Assembly (NCBI RefSeq): GCF_034424625.1
Contig: NZ_CP139976.1
Coordinates: forward strand, 2,108,001-2,172,000
Direction: 5' to 3'
Length of the DNA stretch: 64,000 nt
Source of the DNA: Janthinobacterium lividum
Lineage (GTDB): Bacteria; Pseudomonadota; Gammaproteobacteria; Burkholderiales; Burkholderiaceae_D
This document shows, one piece after another, positions 26,772-36,200 of this stretch. Made by a program: the position numbers and the translations under genes. Under the pieces are notes generated by a model. The model ran no database searches, was not told the DNA's origin, and saw nothing but the letters and a program-made list of their open reading frames with translations. Each line of letters starts with the position of its first letter. Position 1 is the stretch's first letter.

Positions 26772-28511
26772 TCAATTCGATGGATAATTCGCCGGGTCGA
26801 TGGCTGGCGTGACGTAGTGCCGCAGCACATCGCCGCCGTGCGGATGCTTTTGCGTGCGGCGTTTTTCTTCCGATGGCGGGCTGACCAGCACGATGGTCGC
26901 TTCGTCCGGATTGCGCAGGTTCACCACGGCGCTTATCCCCCCATCGCGGTAGCTGCCCATCACGCCGATGGCCATCTGCACGAACAGGGTGGCCGCGCCC
27001 GTGTTGCCCAGGCGCTGGTCCGTATCGATCCATTGCGCCGTATTGCCGCTGTCGAGCTCCGTGCCGCCATCTTCCGCATGTTTCAGCAAGGTCTTGTGCA
27101 GCGCCACCAGCTGCGCCTGATTGCCGCCCGTGGCGGCGACCAGGCGTGCCGGTGCGGCGGGACGCTCGGCTTCCGGCAAGCTGCGCAAGGCTTCCTGCCA
27201 GCCCGCCTGCAATGCCTGTTCGCGCTGGTCTTTGCGCGTCAACGGTTTACCCTCCTTGTCGAGCATCCTGACGAACGTGGGCCTGTGGATGAAGCCGAAG
27301 GTGGGCAGGCGGTCCAGCTGCGCCAGTTGCTCTTTGTTGAAGGGCAAGGGAAACCAGGGCGTGGGTTGCCAGTCTTTCGGTGGGTGATAGGTCTTGTGCT
27401 GGAGCCTGTCGAGCATGCTGAAGCTGCCCGTGCCGCGGATATCGGAGCGCTGCGCAAATTGCGCGGCAATGGGCAGCCATTCGGCAATTGAGGGCTGGCG
27501 CTGGGTGAAGGCAGTGGGGTCTTCCTTCTTGCGCGGGTGCGGCACGGCCCGCATCAATTCGTCATACGCCAGATACAGGCGCCGCGCCACACCGTAGGTA
27601 TTCAAGTCATCGACGCTGTCCTCGGGTGGGGCATCGTCATAGGCGAATTTCCGCACGGTATCGATGCGCTCGCGCCGTGCCAATACGAACAGGGCGGAGG
27701 CGTCGGGCATTTCGGGGATGTAATAGCCGTCCTTGAGCAGTTCAGGTGTGGTGGGAAGGCGATTAATATCGCGTGACTCCATGCCATCATGCGAATTCAG
27801 GATGATGTATGGCACGTCGGGATTCGCATCGAAAAATGCGAAAACATCTTCCAGAATATGCTCGGGGTGCTCGTCGAAGCGTCGCGCCCCTGCCACAAAC
27901 AAATGCCAGTGCATGCCGGAGGAGGAGGCGCTGCCCGCCAGGCCCATGATGGGGGAATGTGGAGTATCTTGCAGCGCCGGATCTGCAATGGGACCTTCAG
28001 CGTTAAATATGGGCACGGCAAAATACATCGGCGTGTTCAGTGCGCCATTTTCCAGGGAGTCACCTGCACGTCCCCCACTGGTGCCAGCTTTGTCCAGGCT
28101 ACTCCATGGATATTTCTTCCTATCCTGTTCGCGGATGCTGGCATAGGCGTTTCCCTTCTGCAGGGCTTCCCACAATTTTCCTTGCCGGTATTTATCCAGG
28201 GTGACGCCAAGACCGATGACTTCCAGCACATATTCACGCTTGTCCTGCTCGCTGGGCACCACCTGCTGCACTTGCGGCTTAGCGGCTGTCACGGGCTTCG
28301 ACGAGTGCAGCCAGCGCGAACCGAGCAATGTGGCCGCGACGATGGGCGGGATCAGCAACAGCCATTGCAGGTGCTTCCATATATTGCTGCGCATCGTGGA
28401 CTCCGGCAAGAAAGTTGGGGGGCTGATCAATATTGAGTAAAGCAGTAGCAGTACCATGACGCTGGCGGCTGCATACAGCGGATACTTCAAGCGGGGAATT
28501 AGACTTTTCAT
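26772..28511 (-). CDS. tla3: Type VI lipase adaptor Tla3-like (DUF2875)
   Basis: A 579-residue protein with two membrane helices near the N-terminus (about 10-30 and 46-66). A large domain follows with VLEVIGLGVTLDKYRQGKLW, GMHWHLFVAGARRFDEHPE and LFVQMAIGVMGSYRDGG, matching DUF2875. In Pseudomonas aeruginosa the homologue Tla3 binds the phospholipase effector Tle3 in the periplasm and hands it to VgrG. Here it overlaps tle3 by 4 bases, so they are co-translated. The first part of the gene is poorer in G+C (31 of 60 in 28081-28140) than the last part (38 of 60 in 26881-26940), a sign of mosaic origin. Confidence 0.85.
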   Translation of the reverse strand: MKSLIPRLKYPLYAAASVMVLLLLYSILISPPTFLPESTMRSNIWKHLQWLLLIPPIVAATLLGSRWLHSSKPVTAAKPQVQQVVPSEQDKREYVLEVIGLGVTLDKYRQGKLWEALQKGNAYASIREQDRKKYPWSSLDKAGTSGGRAGDSLENGALNTPMYFAVPIFNAEGPIADPALQDTPHSPIMGLAGSASSSGMHWHLFVAGARRFDEHPEHILEDVFAFFDANPDVPYIILNSHDGMESRDINRLPTTPELLKDGYYIPEMPDASALFVLARRERIDTVRKFAYDDAPPEDSVDDLNTYGVARRLYLAYDELMRAVPHPRKKEDPTAFTQRQPSIAEWLPIAAQFAQRSDIRGTGSFSMLDRLQHKTYHPPKDWQPTPWFPLPFNKEQLAQLDRLPTFGFIHRPTFVRMLDKEGKPLTRKDQREQALQAGWQEALRSLPEAERPAAPARLVAATGGNQAQLVALHKTLLKHAEDGGTELDSGNTAQWIDTDQRLGNTGAATLFVQMAIGVMGSYRDGGISAVVNLRNPDEATIVLVSPPSEEKRRTQKHPHGGDVLRHYVTPAIDPANYPSN

Positions 28512-30823
28512 CTCGGGATGTCGTCGCTGGCTTTATGAGCGACAGGAGAGATGACCGATTCAGTGCGCCTGCCGTTGACTATTTCGCACACGACGGTGGA
28601 CGGCAGGCCAGCATGCAATGCGGGGACACACGCGGGGAGTTCTCCCGAGCTGTAATAGTCCGCATTGCCCTTGATGATAGCCTTACGCGACGCCGGCTCA
28701 GCAGTTAAATAGATTGCAAATTTTTTCGCAAAAGTATCCCACTTCAATATCGATGGACGCGGTATGTTGTCATTCGTTTTTAGCCGCCAATCCGCCACCG
28801 CACACAAATACTGGTAAAACTTCGGATCGCTGCTCGCCTTGCCCCCGCCGATGGCCACGTCATATGCCGTCACGTTGCGGTGGTTTTCCGCATTGCCGAT
28901 GATGGCGCCGTGGAAGGATTTGGGGCTGACCTCGTTCTGCCAGCGCTTGCGCGCCTCGTTCGGGGTTTCTTCGCGATTCACAAGCAGCATGTCGCCGCCG
29001 TCCGGATGGCGCGAGACGCGGTCGATCCTGCATTGGTCGCCCGCTTCCTTGCCCAGGTTCAGGGCCTTTTCCACTTGCTCGCGCTGGCCTGCGCCGAACA
29101 TGCCGGCGCCGGGTTCGGGAATGCGATGCTTGAGCGGCCGCGGGTCGGCGATGATTTCCTGCTTGCGCATGCGCAAACCTTGCTTGCTGGTTACCGCGAT
29201 GGCCGCATCGATGGGGTCGACCTCCTCGCACGGTCCTTGCTGGTCGCGCGGCAGCTTAGCCTGGTCGGAATCCCTCGGGAACTTACCAGGGCGGATCTCG
29301 CCGCCGTCCAGCACGGCCGCCCTGGGCACGCGCAGTGCTTCGCCATTGATCGTGCGCAAGCCTTCGCGCCTTCCCGCTGCCGTGGAAAAGATATTCCATT
29401 TTGCGGGTTTGACGGGCGGCCATTGTGCCTCGGCATGGTTGCCCCGATGGCCGCGGTTGGCGCCCGCCACATGGGCATGGTCGTCCTCGCCTTCCACGCG
29501 CAGGGCGAAGTCGTGCGGCGGCAGGCCCACCAGCACCGGTCCGCTGTTCTTGCCAGCGGCATCCAGGCGTTGCTTGTTGGTAAAGACGCGCTGGTAAAAG
29601 CCTTTACCCAGTTCCGCCAGCGGCTGGCGGCGCTGGAATTCCTTTTCCCAGTAGTTGGGGCCATCGCCCCAGATGCTTTTATCCGTCTTGCCCTTGGTCT
29701 TTGACAGGCCATGCCCGTCGATGTGGTCGGGTATCCCCTGCCAGCCGATGCCCTGCATATTATCCAGCGCCACCGTCATGTCTTCGGGACAAAAGTACAG
29801 GTAGACCTTGCCCCGGTTGTCGCGGTCCGCTTCCGCGCGCCATGCCGCGCCCGCCATCCCATGGCAGACGGTGTGATCCTTGATTTGTGTAAAGGCGGGC
29901 GTGGCATGCTTTTTTGCCACCACCCCTTGCACGATCTGCACCAGGGTTTGCAGGCGCGCATGCAGGGTCTGGCGGTTGTCGATGGCGTCGTATTGGTTTT
30001 CCATCGCCGCATCCCGGCCACCGCCGAAGATGCGGCTCGATTCCGCCGCGCCGAAGAACATGGTCGTGTCTTCCACGAGGCTGTAGGGCGGATGCGTGAG
30101 GATCAAGGTGTCGGCGGGCCGCTTGCCCTCGTCGAGCAGAAAGGCCTGTGCCAGCAGCGAGATCAGACAGCCCTGGCTGTGCGCGACGATGGAAACCACG
30201 TCATTGCTGTCGTAGTCGCGGATCATGGCGATGAGCGCGGCCAGGCGCTTGGCGGCCAGCACCATGTACATGCGGCCCGGCGCCGTCTTCAAAGGACGCA
30301 CGGGGTCGCCGCCCACGTCGTATGGAGAGAACAGTCCCTTGTTCCACATGTCGGGCAGGGTATTGGTGGCATTGCCGAACGGGCCGCCGTTCTTCGACAT
30401 GTCCTTGTCCAGGCGGTTGCCATAGCGGTCCGTATTCTGGCCGTTGCCCACCTTGCTGGCGTTACCTTGTTCGCGAAAGCCCCAGTAAAACGGGATGACG
30501 GGACTGTACGTCGCGTCATCCGGCTTGCGCTTGAAATACACGTCGTCCGGGTCGGCTATGGTTTCACGCTTGTCGGACTCCTGCGGCAGGCGGTAGGTGG
30601 CTGGGGTGAACACGTGGCCGCCGCCATACATGCGCGCATCGAGTCCCTGGCAGAGTCCTTGTTCCACGGCACTGAAACTCGTACCCACGTCGTTGACGCC
30701 ATGGATGACGATGACGTTGCCCGGCAGCTCAGGGCGGATGCGCACGATGGCGTCGTTGAGGCGGCCGCAATGGAGAAGGGCGGTGTTCTTGCCGCTGGTG
30801 TAGGGAAGTTTGGGATAGGCCAT
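28508..30823 (-). CDS. tle3: Type VI secretion phospholipase effector Tle3-like
   Basis: A 771-residue alpha/beta hydrolase without signal peptide. The N-terminal strand and oxyanion loop read VIVIHGVNDVGTSF; the nucleophile elbow is AHSQG (SIVAHSQGCL). A Tle3/DUF3274-type C-terminal part follows. Tle3 effectors are antibacterial lipases delivered to the prey periplasm. The immediate partner is the Tla3-like adaptor (4-base overlap). No PAAR, VgrG, Hcp or structural T6SS gene is in the window, so the apparatus must be elsewhere. ATG 30823 has GGAG five bases before it. The catalytic Asp and His cannot be assigned by eye. Confidence 0.85.
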   Translation of the reverse strand: MAYPKLPYTSGKNTALLHCGRLNDAIVRIRPELPGNVIVIHGVNDVGTSFSAVEQGLCQGLDARMYGGGHVFTPATYRLPQESDKRETIADPDDVYFKRKPDDATYSPVIPFYWGFREQGNASKVGNGQNTDRYGNRLDKDMSKNGGPFGNATNTLPDMWNKGLFSPYDVGGDPVRPLKTAPGRMYMVLAAKRLAALIAMIRDYDSNDVVSIVAHSQGCLISLLAQAFLLDEGKRPADTLILTHPPYSLVEDTTMFFGAAESSRIFGGGRDAAMENQYDAIDNRQTLHARLQTLVQIVQGVVAKKHATPAFTQIKDHTVCHGMAGAAWRAEADRDNRGKVYLYFCPEDMTVALDNMQGIGWQGIPDHIDGHGLSKTKGKTDKSIWGDGPNYWEKEFQRRQPLAELGKGFYQRVFTNKQRLDAAGKNSGPVLVGLPPHDFALRVEGEDDHAHVAGANRGHRGNHAEAQWPPVKPAKWNIFSTAAGRREGLRTINGEALRVPRAAVLDGGEIRPGKFPRDSDQAKLPRDQQGPCEEVDPIDAAIAVTSKQGLRMRKQEIIADPRPLKHRIPEPGAGMFGAGQREQVEKALNLGKEAGDQCRIDRVSRHPDGGDMLLVNREETPNEARKRWQNEVSPKSFHGAIIGNAENHRNVTAYDVAIGGGKASSDPKFYQYLCAVADWRLKTNDNIPRPSILKWDTFAKKFAIYLTAEPASRKAIIKGNADYYSSGELPACVPALHAGLPSTVVCEIVNGRRTESVISPVAHKASDDIPR

Positions 30824-30915
30824 CGCCGCTCCATGCTGACCAGACAGGCCAGTGTAGAGGGGCGGGATGGCGGATTAATTGCGTTTACGCAAGCATTGCG
30901 GAAAAGAAGGGGGCC

Positions 30916-31596
30916 TTACGGCGCACTGATGATCTTCGTCAGCGCGATGCGATACGCGGGCTGCACGTCGCCATCCTTGTCCAGCTTGTCCGTCATGATC
31001 ACGCCGTAGCCTTGCGCGTACCACACGTATTCGCCGCTCTTGCCTTTGCTCTTGCCACCGACGTCGCGCAGTTCGAACTTGCAGGCATCGGGGAAGCGGC
31101 GGCCGGCCAGTTCCAGGCGCTCCCAGCCGAGGAAGGTGATGGAGAAATCGCGTTTGTCGGTGCGCGTGGAGGTGGTGATCTTGTCGGACAGGCCCGCCAG
31201 CGGATAGTGGGTGTCCGTTCGCGTGTCCGTGAACTGCACGCGCACTTCCTGGCCCGGGCGCATGTTGGCGGGGATGGCGGACTGCGGCGTGTAGACGTTC
31301 TTGCTGCGCACGGTGCCGTCTTCGTTGTAGTGGATGGCGCCCGTCAGGAAGACCTGGCCATCGCGGATGTCCTGGTAAGACGTGGCCAGCAAGACGCCGC
31401 CGTCGAGGATCAGCTGCGTGCCCTTTTGTTTCTTGCCTTCGAAGGTTTCCTCGACGTTGACTTGCGCATCGCCATTGTTCTTGCTGAACTTGATGCCTGT
31501 CGTCAATTCCATGCATTCGCCCACCGTGGGCGCCGCTTGTACACCCGCGGCCGCGAGTACGCTGGCCGCCACTATTCCACACCATGCTGCTTTCAT
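30916..31596 (-). CDS. Secreted protein upstream of tle3; candidate immunity protein
   Basis: A 226-residue protein with a signal peptide (ending GVQAA), hence periplasmic, with two cysteines in the mature part (VGECMEL and DACKFEL). Segments such as GWERLELAGRRFPDACKFE and YVWYAQGYGVI resemble DUF3108/TapB-like beta proteins, but I am not sure of the family. It is 92 bases upstream of tle3 on the same strand. A periplasmic immunity protein is expected beside a Tle3 effector, and this is the only secreted candidate on that side; the role is inferred from position. ATG 31596 fits AGGA better than the ATG two codons earlier. Confidence 0.7.
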   Translation of the reverse strand: MKAAWCGIVAASVLAAAGVQAAPTVGECMELTTGIKFSKNNGDAQVNVEETFEGKKQKGTQLILDGGVLLATSYQDIRDGQVFLTGAIHYNEDGTVRSKNVYTPQSAIPANMRPGQEVRVQFTDTRTDTHYPLAGLSDKITTSTRTDKRDFSITFLGWERLELAGRRFPDACKFELRDVGGKSKGKSGEYVWYAQGYGVIMTDKLDKDGDVQPAYRIALTKIISAP

Positions 31597-31671
31597 TGTC
31601 ATCCTGAATATATTGCAAAGGCGCGATCATAACGTGCCTTGGGGCAATGTGGCGCAGCGCTGGAGGCAGAC

Positions 31672-31980
31672 TTAGCGGGCCGGCGCGACTGGCGTCGCTG
31701 GCGGCGCGGTGGCCGGTCCGCTGGCGGCCGGGGTGTCCGGCGTGGCTACGGGCTTGCCGCGCCGCGTGCGCTTGTCCGTGCGCGTCTTGGCGGGCTTGGC
31801 GTCATGAACCAGCTTGCCTTTATTGTCGAGCTTGTCGGACTGGTCCGATTTCTGGCCCGGATCGTTGGGATTGTTGGTGTGGTTGCCCGTCTGGTTCAGA
31901 TTCGTCGTCGACTGGGCTTGCACCCAGGCGCCGCCGACGGTCATCAGGGTGGCGGCCAGCAAGAGAGCGGCGGTTTTCAT
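31672..31980 (-). CDS. Secreted low-complexity protein
   Basis: A 102-residue protein with a signal peptide (ending WVQAQ). The mature part is polar and disordered: an Asn/Gln/Asp stretch, a basic stretch (KPAKTRTDKRTRRGKP), then a Pro/Ala/Thr tail (APPATPVAPAR). No domain is recognised. GGACACTGCC before the ATG is a modest ribosome site. Confidence 0.6.
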   Translation of the reverse strand: MKTAALLLAATLMTVGGAWVQAQSTTNLNQTGNHTNNPNDPGQKSDQSDKLDNKGKLVHDAKPAKTRTDKRTRRGKPVATPDTPAASGPATAPPATPVAPAR

Positions 31981-32085
31981 GGCAGTGTCCTGTGCAGAAA
32001 TGAGGAAGAGCTTGCATTCTCACACGGGATACCGGCGGCACGGGTAGGACGCCGCCTCATGGCTGTGTCGGCTACTTGCTACTGA

Positions 32086-33432
32086 TTATCGGAATTGTTC
32101 CGTCGAGATATCGAAGCGCTTGAGCTTGTCGTACAGGGTTTTCTTTGGAATATTCAGGCTGGCAGCCGCGTCGATGACGTTGCCGTTGTGGCGGCGCAAG
32201 GCTTCTTCGATGATGGAAATCTCGAACGTGTCGACTTGCTCGGCCAGCGAGGCTTCGCGGCAGCCGGCCGGGCTCAGGGTGTCGTCCAGCAAGCCCAGCA
32301 CGAAGCGATCCGCCACATTGTGCAGCTCGCGCACATTGCCGGCCCAGCGCTGCGCCATCAGCGAGGAGATCAGTTCGCCGCTGACGAGGGCGGCCGGCTG
32401 GCCGTAGCGCAGGGCTGCCTGCAGCACGAAAAACTCGAACAGCAGCGGGATATCCTCGCGCCGGTTGCGCAGGGCGGGCAGGGTCAGGCTGGCCACGTTC
32501 AGGCGGTAATACAGGTCGGGACGGAATTTCCCTTGTTCCGCCAGGACATTCAAATCCTCCTTGGCGGCGGCGATCACGCGGAAATTGACGGAAATGAGTT
32601 TATTGGAACCGAGCCGCTCGACTTGCCGCTCCTGCAGCACGCGCAGCAGTTTCACTTGCAGGGCCAGCGGCATGCTTTCGATTTCATCGAGAAACAGGGT
32701 GCCGCCGTTCGCATATTCGATCTTGCCGATGCGCTGGCGCTGCGCGCCAGTAAACGCGCCTTCCTCGTGGCCGAACAGTTCCGATTCGAAGATCGATTCG
32801 GGCAGGGCGCCGCAGTTGATGGCGACGAACGGATGGTCGCGCCGTTCGCTGAAGTCGTGCAGGCAGCGGGCGATCAGTTCCTTGCCGGTGCCCGTTTCGC
32901 CGAGGATGATGATGTCGGCCGATTTCGGCGCCAGGTTCAGTACCAGCTGGCGCACCTTGGCCATGGCCGCGCTGCGGCCCACGATGCGCGCCTCGATGCC
33001 GACGCGCTGCTCGAGCTGGCGGCGCAAGTTCATGTTTTCCAGCACCAGGTGGCGCTTGTCGAGCGCGCGGCGGCACACTTCCACCAGCAAGTCGGCGGAA
33101 AACGGTTTTTCGATGAAATCGTAGGCGCCACGGCGCATGGCGCCCACGGCCATCGACACGTCGCCGTGGCCCGTGACGAGGATGACGGGCAGGTTGGCAT
33201 CCTGCGCCACGGCGATATCAAGCAGTTTCAAACCATCCATGCCGGGCAGCTTGATATCGCTCAATAAAATGCCGGCAAATTCGGGCACCAGGTAGGGCAG
33301 CGCTTCCTCGGCCGTGGCGACGGCCGTCACTTGCAAGCCGGCCAGCTCCAGCGATTGCCGGGCGCCCTTGCGCACGACGGCGTCGTCTTCCACCAGCAGC
33401 ACTTGCATGCCTTCAAAATTATTCTCGTGCAT
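32086..33432 (-). CDS. dctD: DctD-like sigma-54-dependent response regulator
   Basis: A 448-residue NtrC-family regulator. The receiver domain has the acid pair EDD near residue 15 and phospho-acceptor Asp59 (LLSDIKLPGMDG). The AAA+ domain has Walker A GETGTGKE, the sigma-54-contact loop GAFTGA and Walker B GGTLFLDEIE. The C-terminal Fis-type helix-turn-helix is NGNVIDAAASLNIPKKTLYDKLKRF. It starts 3 bases after the sensor gene dctB. The intact GAFTGA means it should drive a sigma-54 promoter; a good one lies upstream of the ABC transporter genes on the same strand. Confidence 0.9.
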   Translation of the reverse strand: MHENNFEGMQVLLVEDDAVVRKGARQSLELAGLQVTAVATAEEALPYLVPEFAGILLSDIKLPGMDGLKLLDIAVAQDANLPVILVTGHGDVSMAVGAMRRGAYDFIEKPFSADLLVEVCRRALDKRHLVLENMNLRRQLEQRVGIEARIVGRSAAMAKVRQLVLNLAPKSADIIILGETGTGKELIARCLHDFSERRDHPFVAINCGALPESIFESELFGHEEGAFTGAQRQRIGKIEYANGGTLFLDEIESMPLALQVKLLRVLQERQVERLGSNKLISVNFRVIAAAKEDLNVLAEQGKFRPDLYYRLNVASLTLPALRNRREDIPLLFEFFVLQAALRYGQPAALVSGELISSLMAQRWAGNVRELHNVADRFVLGLLDDTLSPAGCREASLAEQVDTFEISIIEEALRRHNGNVIDAAASLNIPKKTLYDKLKRFDISTEQFR

Positions 33433-33435
33433 TCC

Positions 33436-35325
33436 CTATTCCTTCGTCTCTATCTTATTCTCCCCCGGGGCGCAGCTCAGGGTGATGGTAAATTGTGCGC
33501 CGCCCCCTTCCTGCGCGCTGCGGTTGCGCACGGCCAGGGCGCTGCCGGCCGCGCGCAGTATGCCTGCGCTGATCGATAATCCCAAGCCCAGCCCGTGTTC
33601 CTTGGTGGTATAGAAGGGGTCGAAGATCTTGTCGAGCGAAGCGAGCGGGATGCCGGGACCATTATCGGTGATATGCAGCACGGCGAGGTCGCCTTCGCGG
33701 CGCACCTGGAACCAGATGTGCACGGGCTCGCTTTCCGGCACTGCATCCATGGCGTTCGTGATCAGGTTGGTAAACACCTGTTCCAGGCCGATGGCGTTGC
33801 ACAGCACGATGATATCGTCCTCCAGCCAGCTTTCATGCAGGGTCAGGCGCTGCGAATGCTTGCGCGTGCGGATTTGCAGCATGGTTTGCGCAAATGCCTG
33901 GCGCACGCTGACGGGTTTGCGCGCATCGTCGCTGCGCCGGGCAAAGCCTTTCAGTTGCGACGTCACGTAGCCGAGCCGCTTGACGAGGTCGGAAATGGTC
34001 GACAGGTTATCGAGCGCATCCTCGATGCGCCCGCGCGCCAGGAACACCTTGGCATTGTCGGAAAACGTCTGCAGGGCGGCCAGCGGCTGGTTCAGCTCGT
34101 GCGTGACGCCGGCCGCCATCTGGCCGATGGCCGCCAGCTTGCCGCTTTGCACCAGTTCCGCCTGGGCATAGCGCAAGGTCTGTTCGGCCCGCTCGCGCTC
34201 GGCCACCTCGGCCTGCAGGCGGCCGTTTGCATGGACCAGGTCGGCCGTGCGCTGCTCGACCTTGATTTCCAGCTGTTCATAGGCGCGCGCCAGGGTTTGC
34301 TGCGCATTGAGCTTGTCGGCGATGCGGCGCCGGCGCTGGCGCGCATACATCAGGGCCAGCAGCAGCAAGGCCCAGCCCAGCGCGGCGGCGATGGCTGCAT
34401 TGCGCGCCGCCTCGTTGACCTGGTCGAGCTCGGCCAGCACGGTGATCTGCCATTGCAGCGGACCCAGGGCGCGGTTCACGGCCAGGTAGTCTGCGCTGCC
34501 GGACAGGGCTGGCGTGTCGCCCGTCTGCGGACGCTCCAATGTCATCACGCTGGCGCCATCGGCAAACTGGCGCCGCACGCGGTGCGGCAGGATGGGCAGG
34601 TTTTCTTGCAGGAACTGGCGCTGTTCGCTGATGTCTTTCTTGGCGTCCGCCGACAGCGGGGCCAGGGTCTTGAACTTGAACGCGGGTGTGGTCGCCAGGA
34701 TCAGCACGCCATTCGCATCCTTGACCCAGATCTGTTCGCCCGCGCCGGGCGTGCGCCACGATTGCTCAATCCAGTCCAGGTTGACCTTGGCGGCGACGAT
34801 GCCGATGATGCGCCCGTTGCGCTGCACGGGTTGCGAAATGAAATAACCGGCTTCGAATGTCGAGGCGCCGATGCCGTAGAAGCGGCCGATGCCGCCCGCG
34901 AACGCATCCTTGAAGTAGGGCCGGAAACCGTAGTTGACGCCCACGTAGGAGCTGCGGTCTTGCCAGTTGCTCGACGCCAGGGTCGTGCCCTTGTCGTCGA
35001 GCACGTAGACGGCAAAGGCGCCCGCGCGGCGGTTCATGTCGACCAGGTAGGCGTTGATCTGCGTGACCTTGTCGGCGCTGGGCTGTTCCAGCAATTGCGC
35101 CACGGCATCGCTCTGGGCCACGGCCAGGGGCAGGAATTCGTACTTGTTGAGGGCGCCGCCGATGGACGCCGCATACAGTTCCGCGCGCGAATCGAGGGTG
35201 CGGTGCAATTCATCGAGCTGGCGCTGCTTGACCCAGGCATACGACACCCACGTCAGCACGACCAGCGAGCCCACGGCCAGCAGGGGGGCGAGCGCGGGTC
35301 TCAGGGGCCATTTGCCGAATGCCAT
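33436..35325 (-). CDS. dctB: DctB-like sensor histidine kinase
   Basis: A 629-residue membrane kinase. Helix one is near residues 7-27. A periplasmic double-PDC/Cache sensor (about 30-280) contains SSNWQDRSSYVGVNYGFRPYF and GRFYGIGASTFEAGYFIS, closely like the ligand pocket of C4-dicarboxylate sensor DctB. Helix two (about 285-305) leads to a coiled coil, a HisKA domain (VTHELNQPLAALQTF, phospho-His) and an ATPase domain with GLGLGLSIS. Start at 35325 fixed by CGGAGCACC. It follows the ABC transporter ATPase gene by 72 bases on the same strand. Confidence 0.88.
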   Translation of the reverse strand: MAFGKWPLRPALAPLLAVGSLVVLTWVSYAWVKQRQLDELHRTLDSRAELYAASIGGALNKYEFLPLAVAQSDAVAQLLEQPSADKVTQINAYLVDMNRRAGAFAVYVLDDKGTTLASSNWQDRSSYVGVNYGFRPYFKDAFAGGIGRFYGIGASTFEAGYFISQPVQRNGRIIGIVAAKVNLDWIEQSWRTPGAGEQIWVKDANGVLILATTPAFKFKTLAPLSADAKKDISEQRQFLQENLPILPHRVRRQFADGASVMTLERPQTGDTPALSGSADYLAVNRALGPLQWQITVLAELDQVNEAARNAAIAAALGWALLLLALMYARQRRRRIADKLNAQQTLARAYEQLEIKVEQRTADLVHANGRLQAEVAERERAEQTLRYAQAELVQSGKLAAIGQMAAGVTHELNQPLAALQTFSDNAKVFLARGRIEDALDNLSTISDLVKRLGYVTSQLKGFARRSDDARKPVSVRQAFAQTMLQIRTRKHSQRLTLHESWLEDDIIVLCNAIGLEQVFTNLITNAMDAVPESEPVHIWFQVRREGDLAVLHITDNGPGIPLASLDKIFDPFYTTKEHGLGLGLSISAGILRAAGSALAVRNRSAQEGGGAQFTITLSCAPGENKIETKE

Positions 35326-35397
35326 GGTGCTCCGTGTGTCGGGTTGATGGGGCAGGCCAGACGGCACTGCCCCGGTGCTAACTAATCAGACATACTA

Positions 35398-36189
35398 TCA
35401 GTCTGCAGTACTTGCCATCGTTTCCGCGTTGTGATGGCGCTGTTGCTCTTCCATCACCATCTCGCCCAGCATGCGTTTCAGACGGTTGAACTCGGGGTCG
35501 CTCGGGTCGCGCGGGCGGGGCAGGTCGATGGCCACGTCGCGCTTGATGGTGCCGGGACGGTAGGTCATGACGATGGTGCGGTCGGCCAGGTAGATCGATT
35601 CCTCGATCGAGTGCGTGACGAACACGATGGTGGTGCCGAAGACTTTCCAGATTTTCAGCAATTCATCTTGCAGGTTGCGCCGCGTCAAGGCATCCAGCGC
35701 GCCGAACGGTTCATCCATCAGCATGATCGGCGAATCGAGTGCCAGCACGCGGGCGATGGCCACGCGCTGGCGCATGCCGCCCGACAAGTCTTTCGGGTAG
35801 CGGGCACGGAATTCCGTCAAGCCCAGCATGCTCAGCAGCATGTCGACCCGTTCCTTGATCTCGGCCGGCGTCTTGCCGGCGATTTCCAGGCCGAAAGCGA
35901 TATTGCTCTCGATGGTCATCCATGGGAACAGCGCGTATTCCTGGAACACCATGCCGCGGTCGGGACCGGGTTCGGTGATCAGCTTGCCGCCGGCCAGGAT
36001 CTGGCCCGAGGTCGGCTGCGAAAAGCCGGCGATGGCGTTCAACAGTGTCGACTTGCCGCAGCCGGAGGGGCCCAGCAGGCAGATGAACTCGCCGCTGGCG
36101 ATTTCCAGGTTGATATCCTTCAGGGCGATGACGTCCGCGCCGCCCGTGGTGAAGATTTTATTGACTGCATTGATATTGATCGTGGTCAT
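35398..36189 (-). CDS. ABC transporter ATPase, sulfonate/nitrate/taurine type
   Basis: A 263-residue ATPase with Walker A GPSGCGKST, the signature LSGGMRQRVAIARVLA, Walker B MLMDEPFGALD and the switch His in VTHSIEES. The pattern fits TauB/SsuB/NrtD-like proteins. Start at 36189 fixed by AGAGGAACGGCC; the open frame upstream is not used. It is 11 bases behind the permease gene. Confidence 0.92.
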   Translation of the reverse strand: MTTININAVNKIFTTGGADVIALKDINLEIASGEFICLLGPSGCGKSTLLNAIAGFSQPTSGQILAGGKLITEPGPDRGMVFQEYALFPWMTIESNIAFGLEIAGKTPAEIKERVDMLLSMLGLTEFRARYPKDLSGGMRQRVAIARVLALDSPIMLMDEPFGALDALTRRNLQDELLKIWKVFGTTIVFVTHSIEESIYLADRTIVMTYRPGTIKRDVAIDLPRPRDPSDPEFNRLKRMLGEMVMEEQQRHHNAETMASTAD

Positions 36190-36200
36190 GGCCGTTCCTC

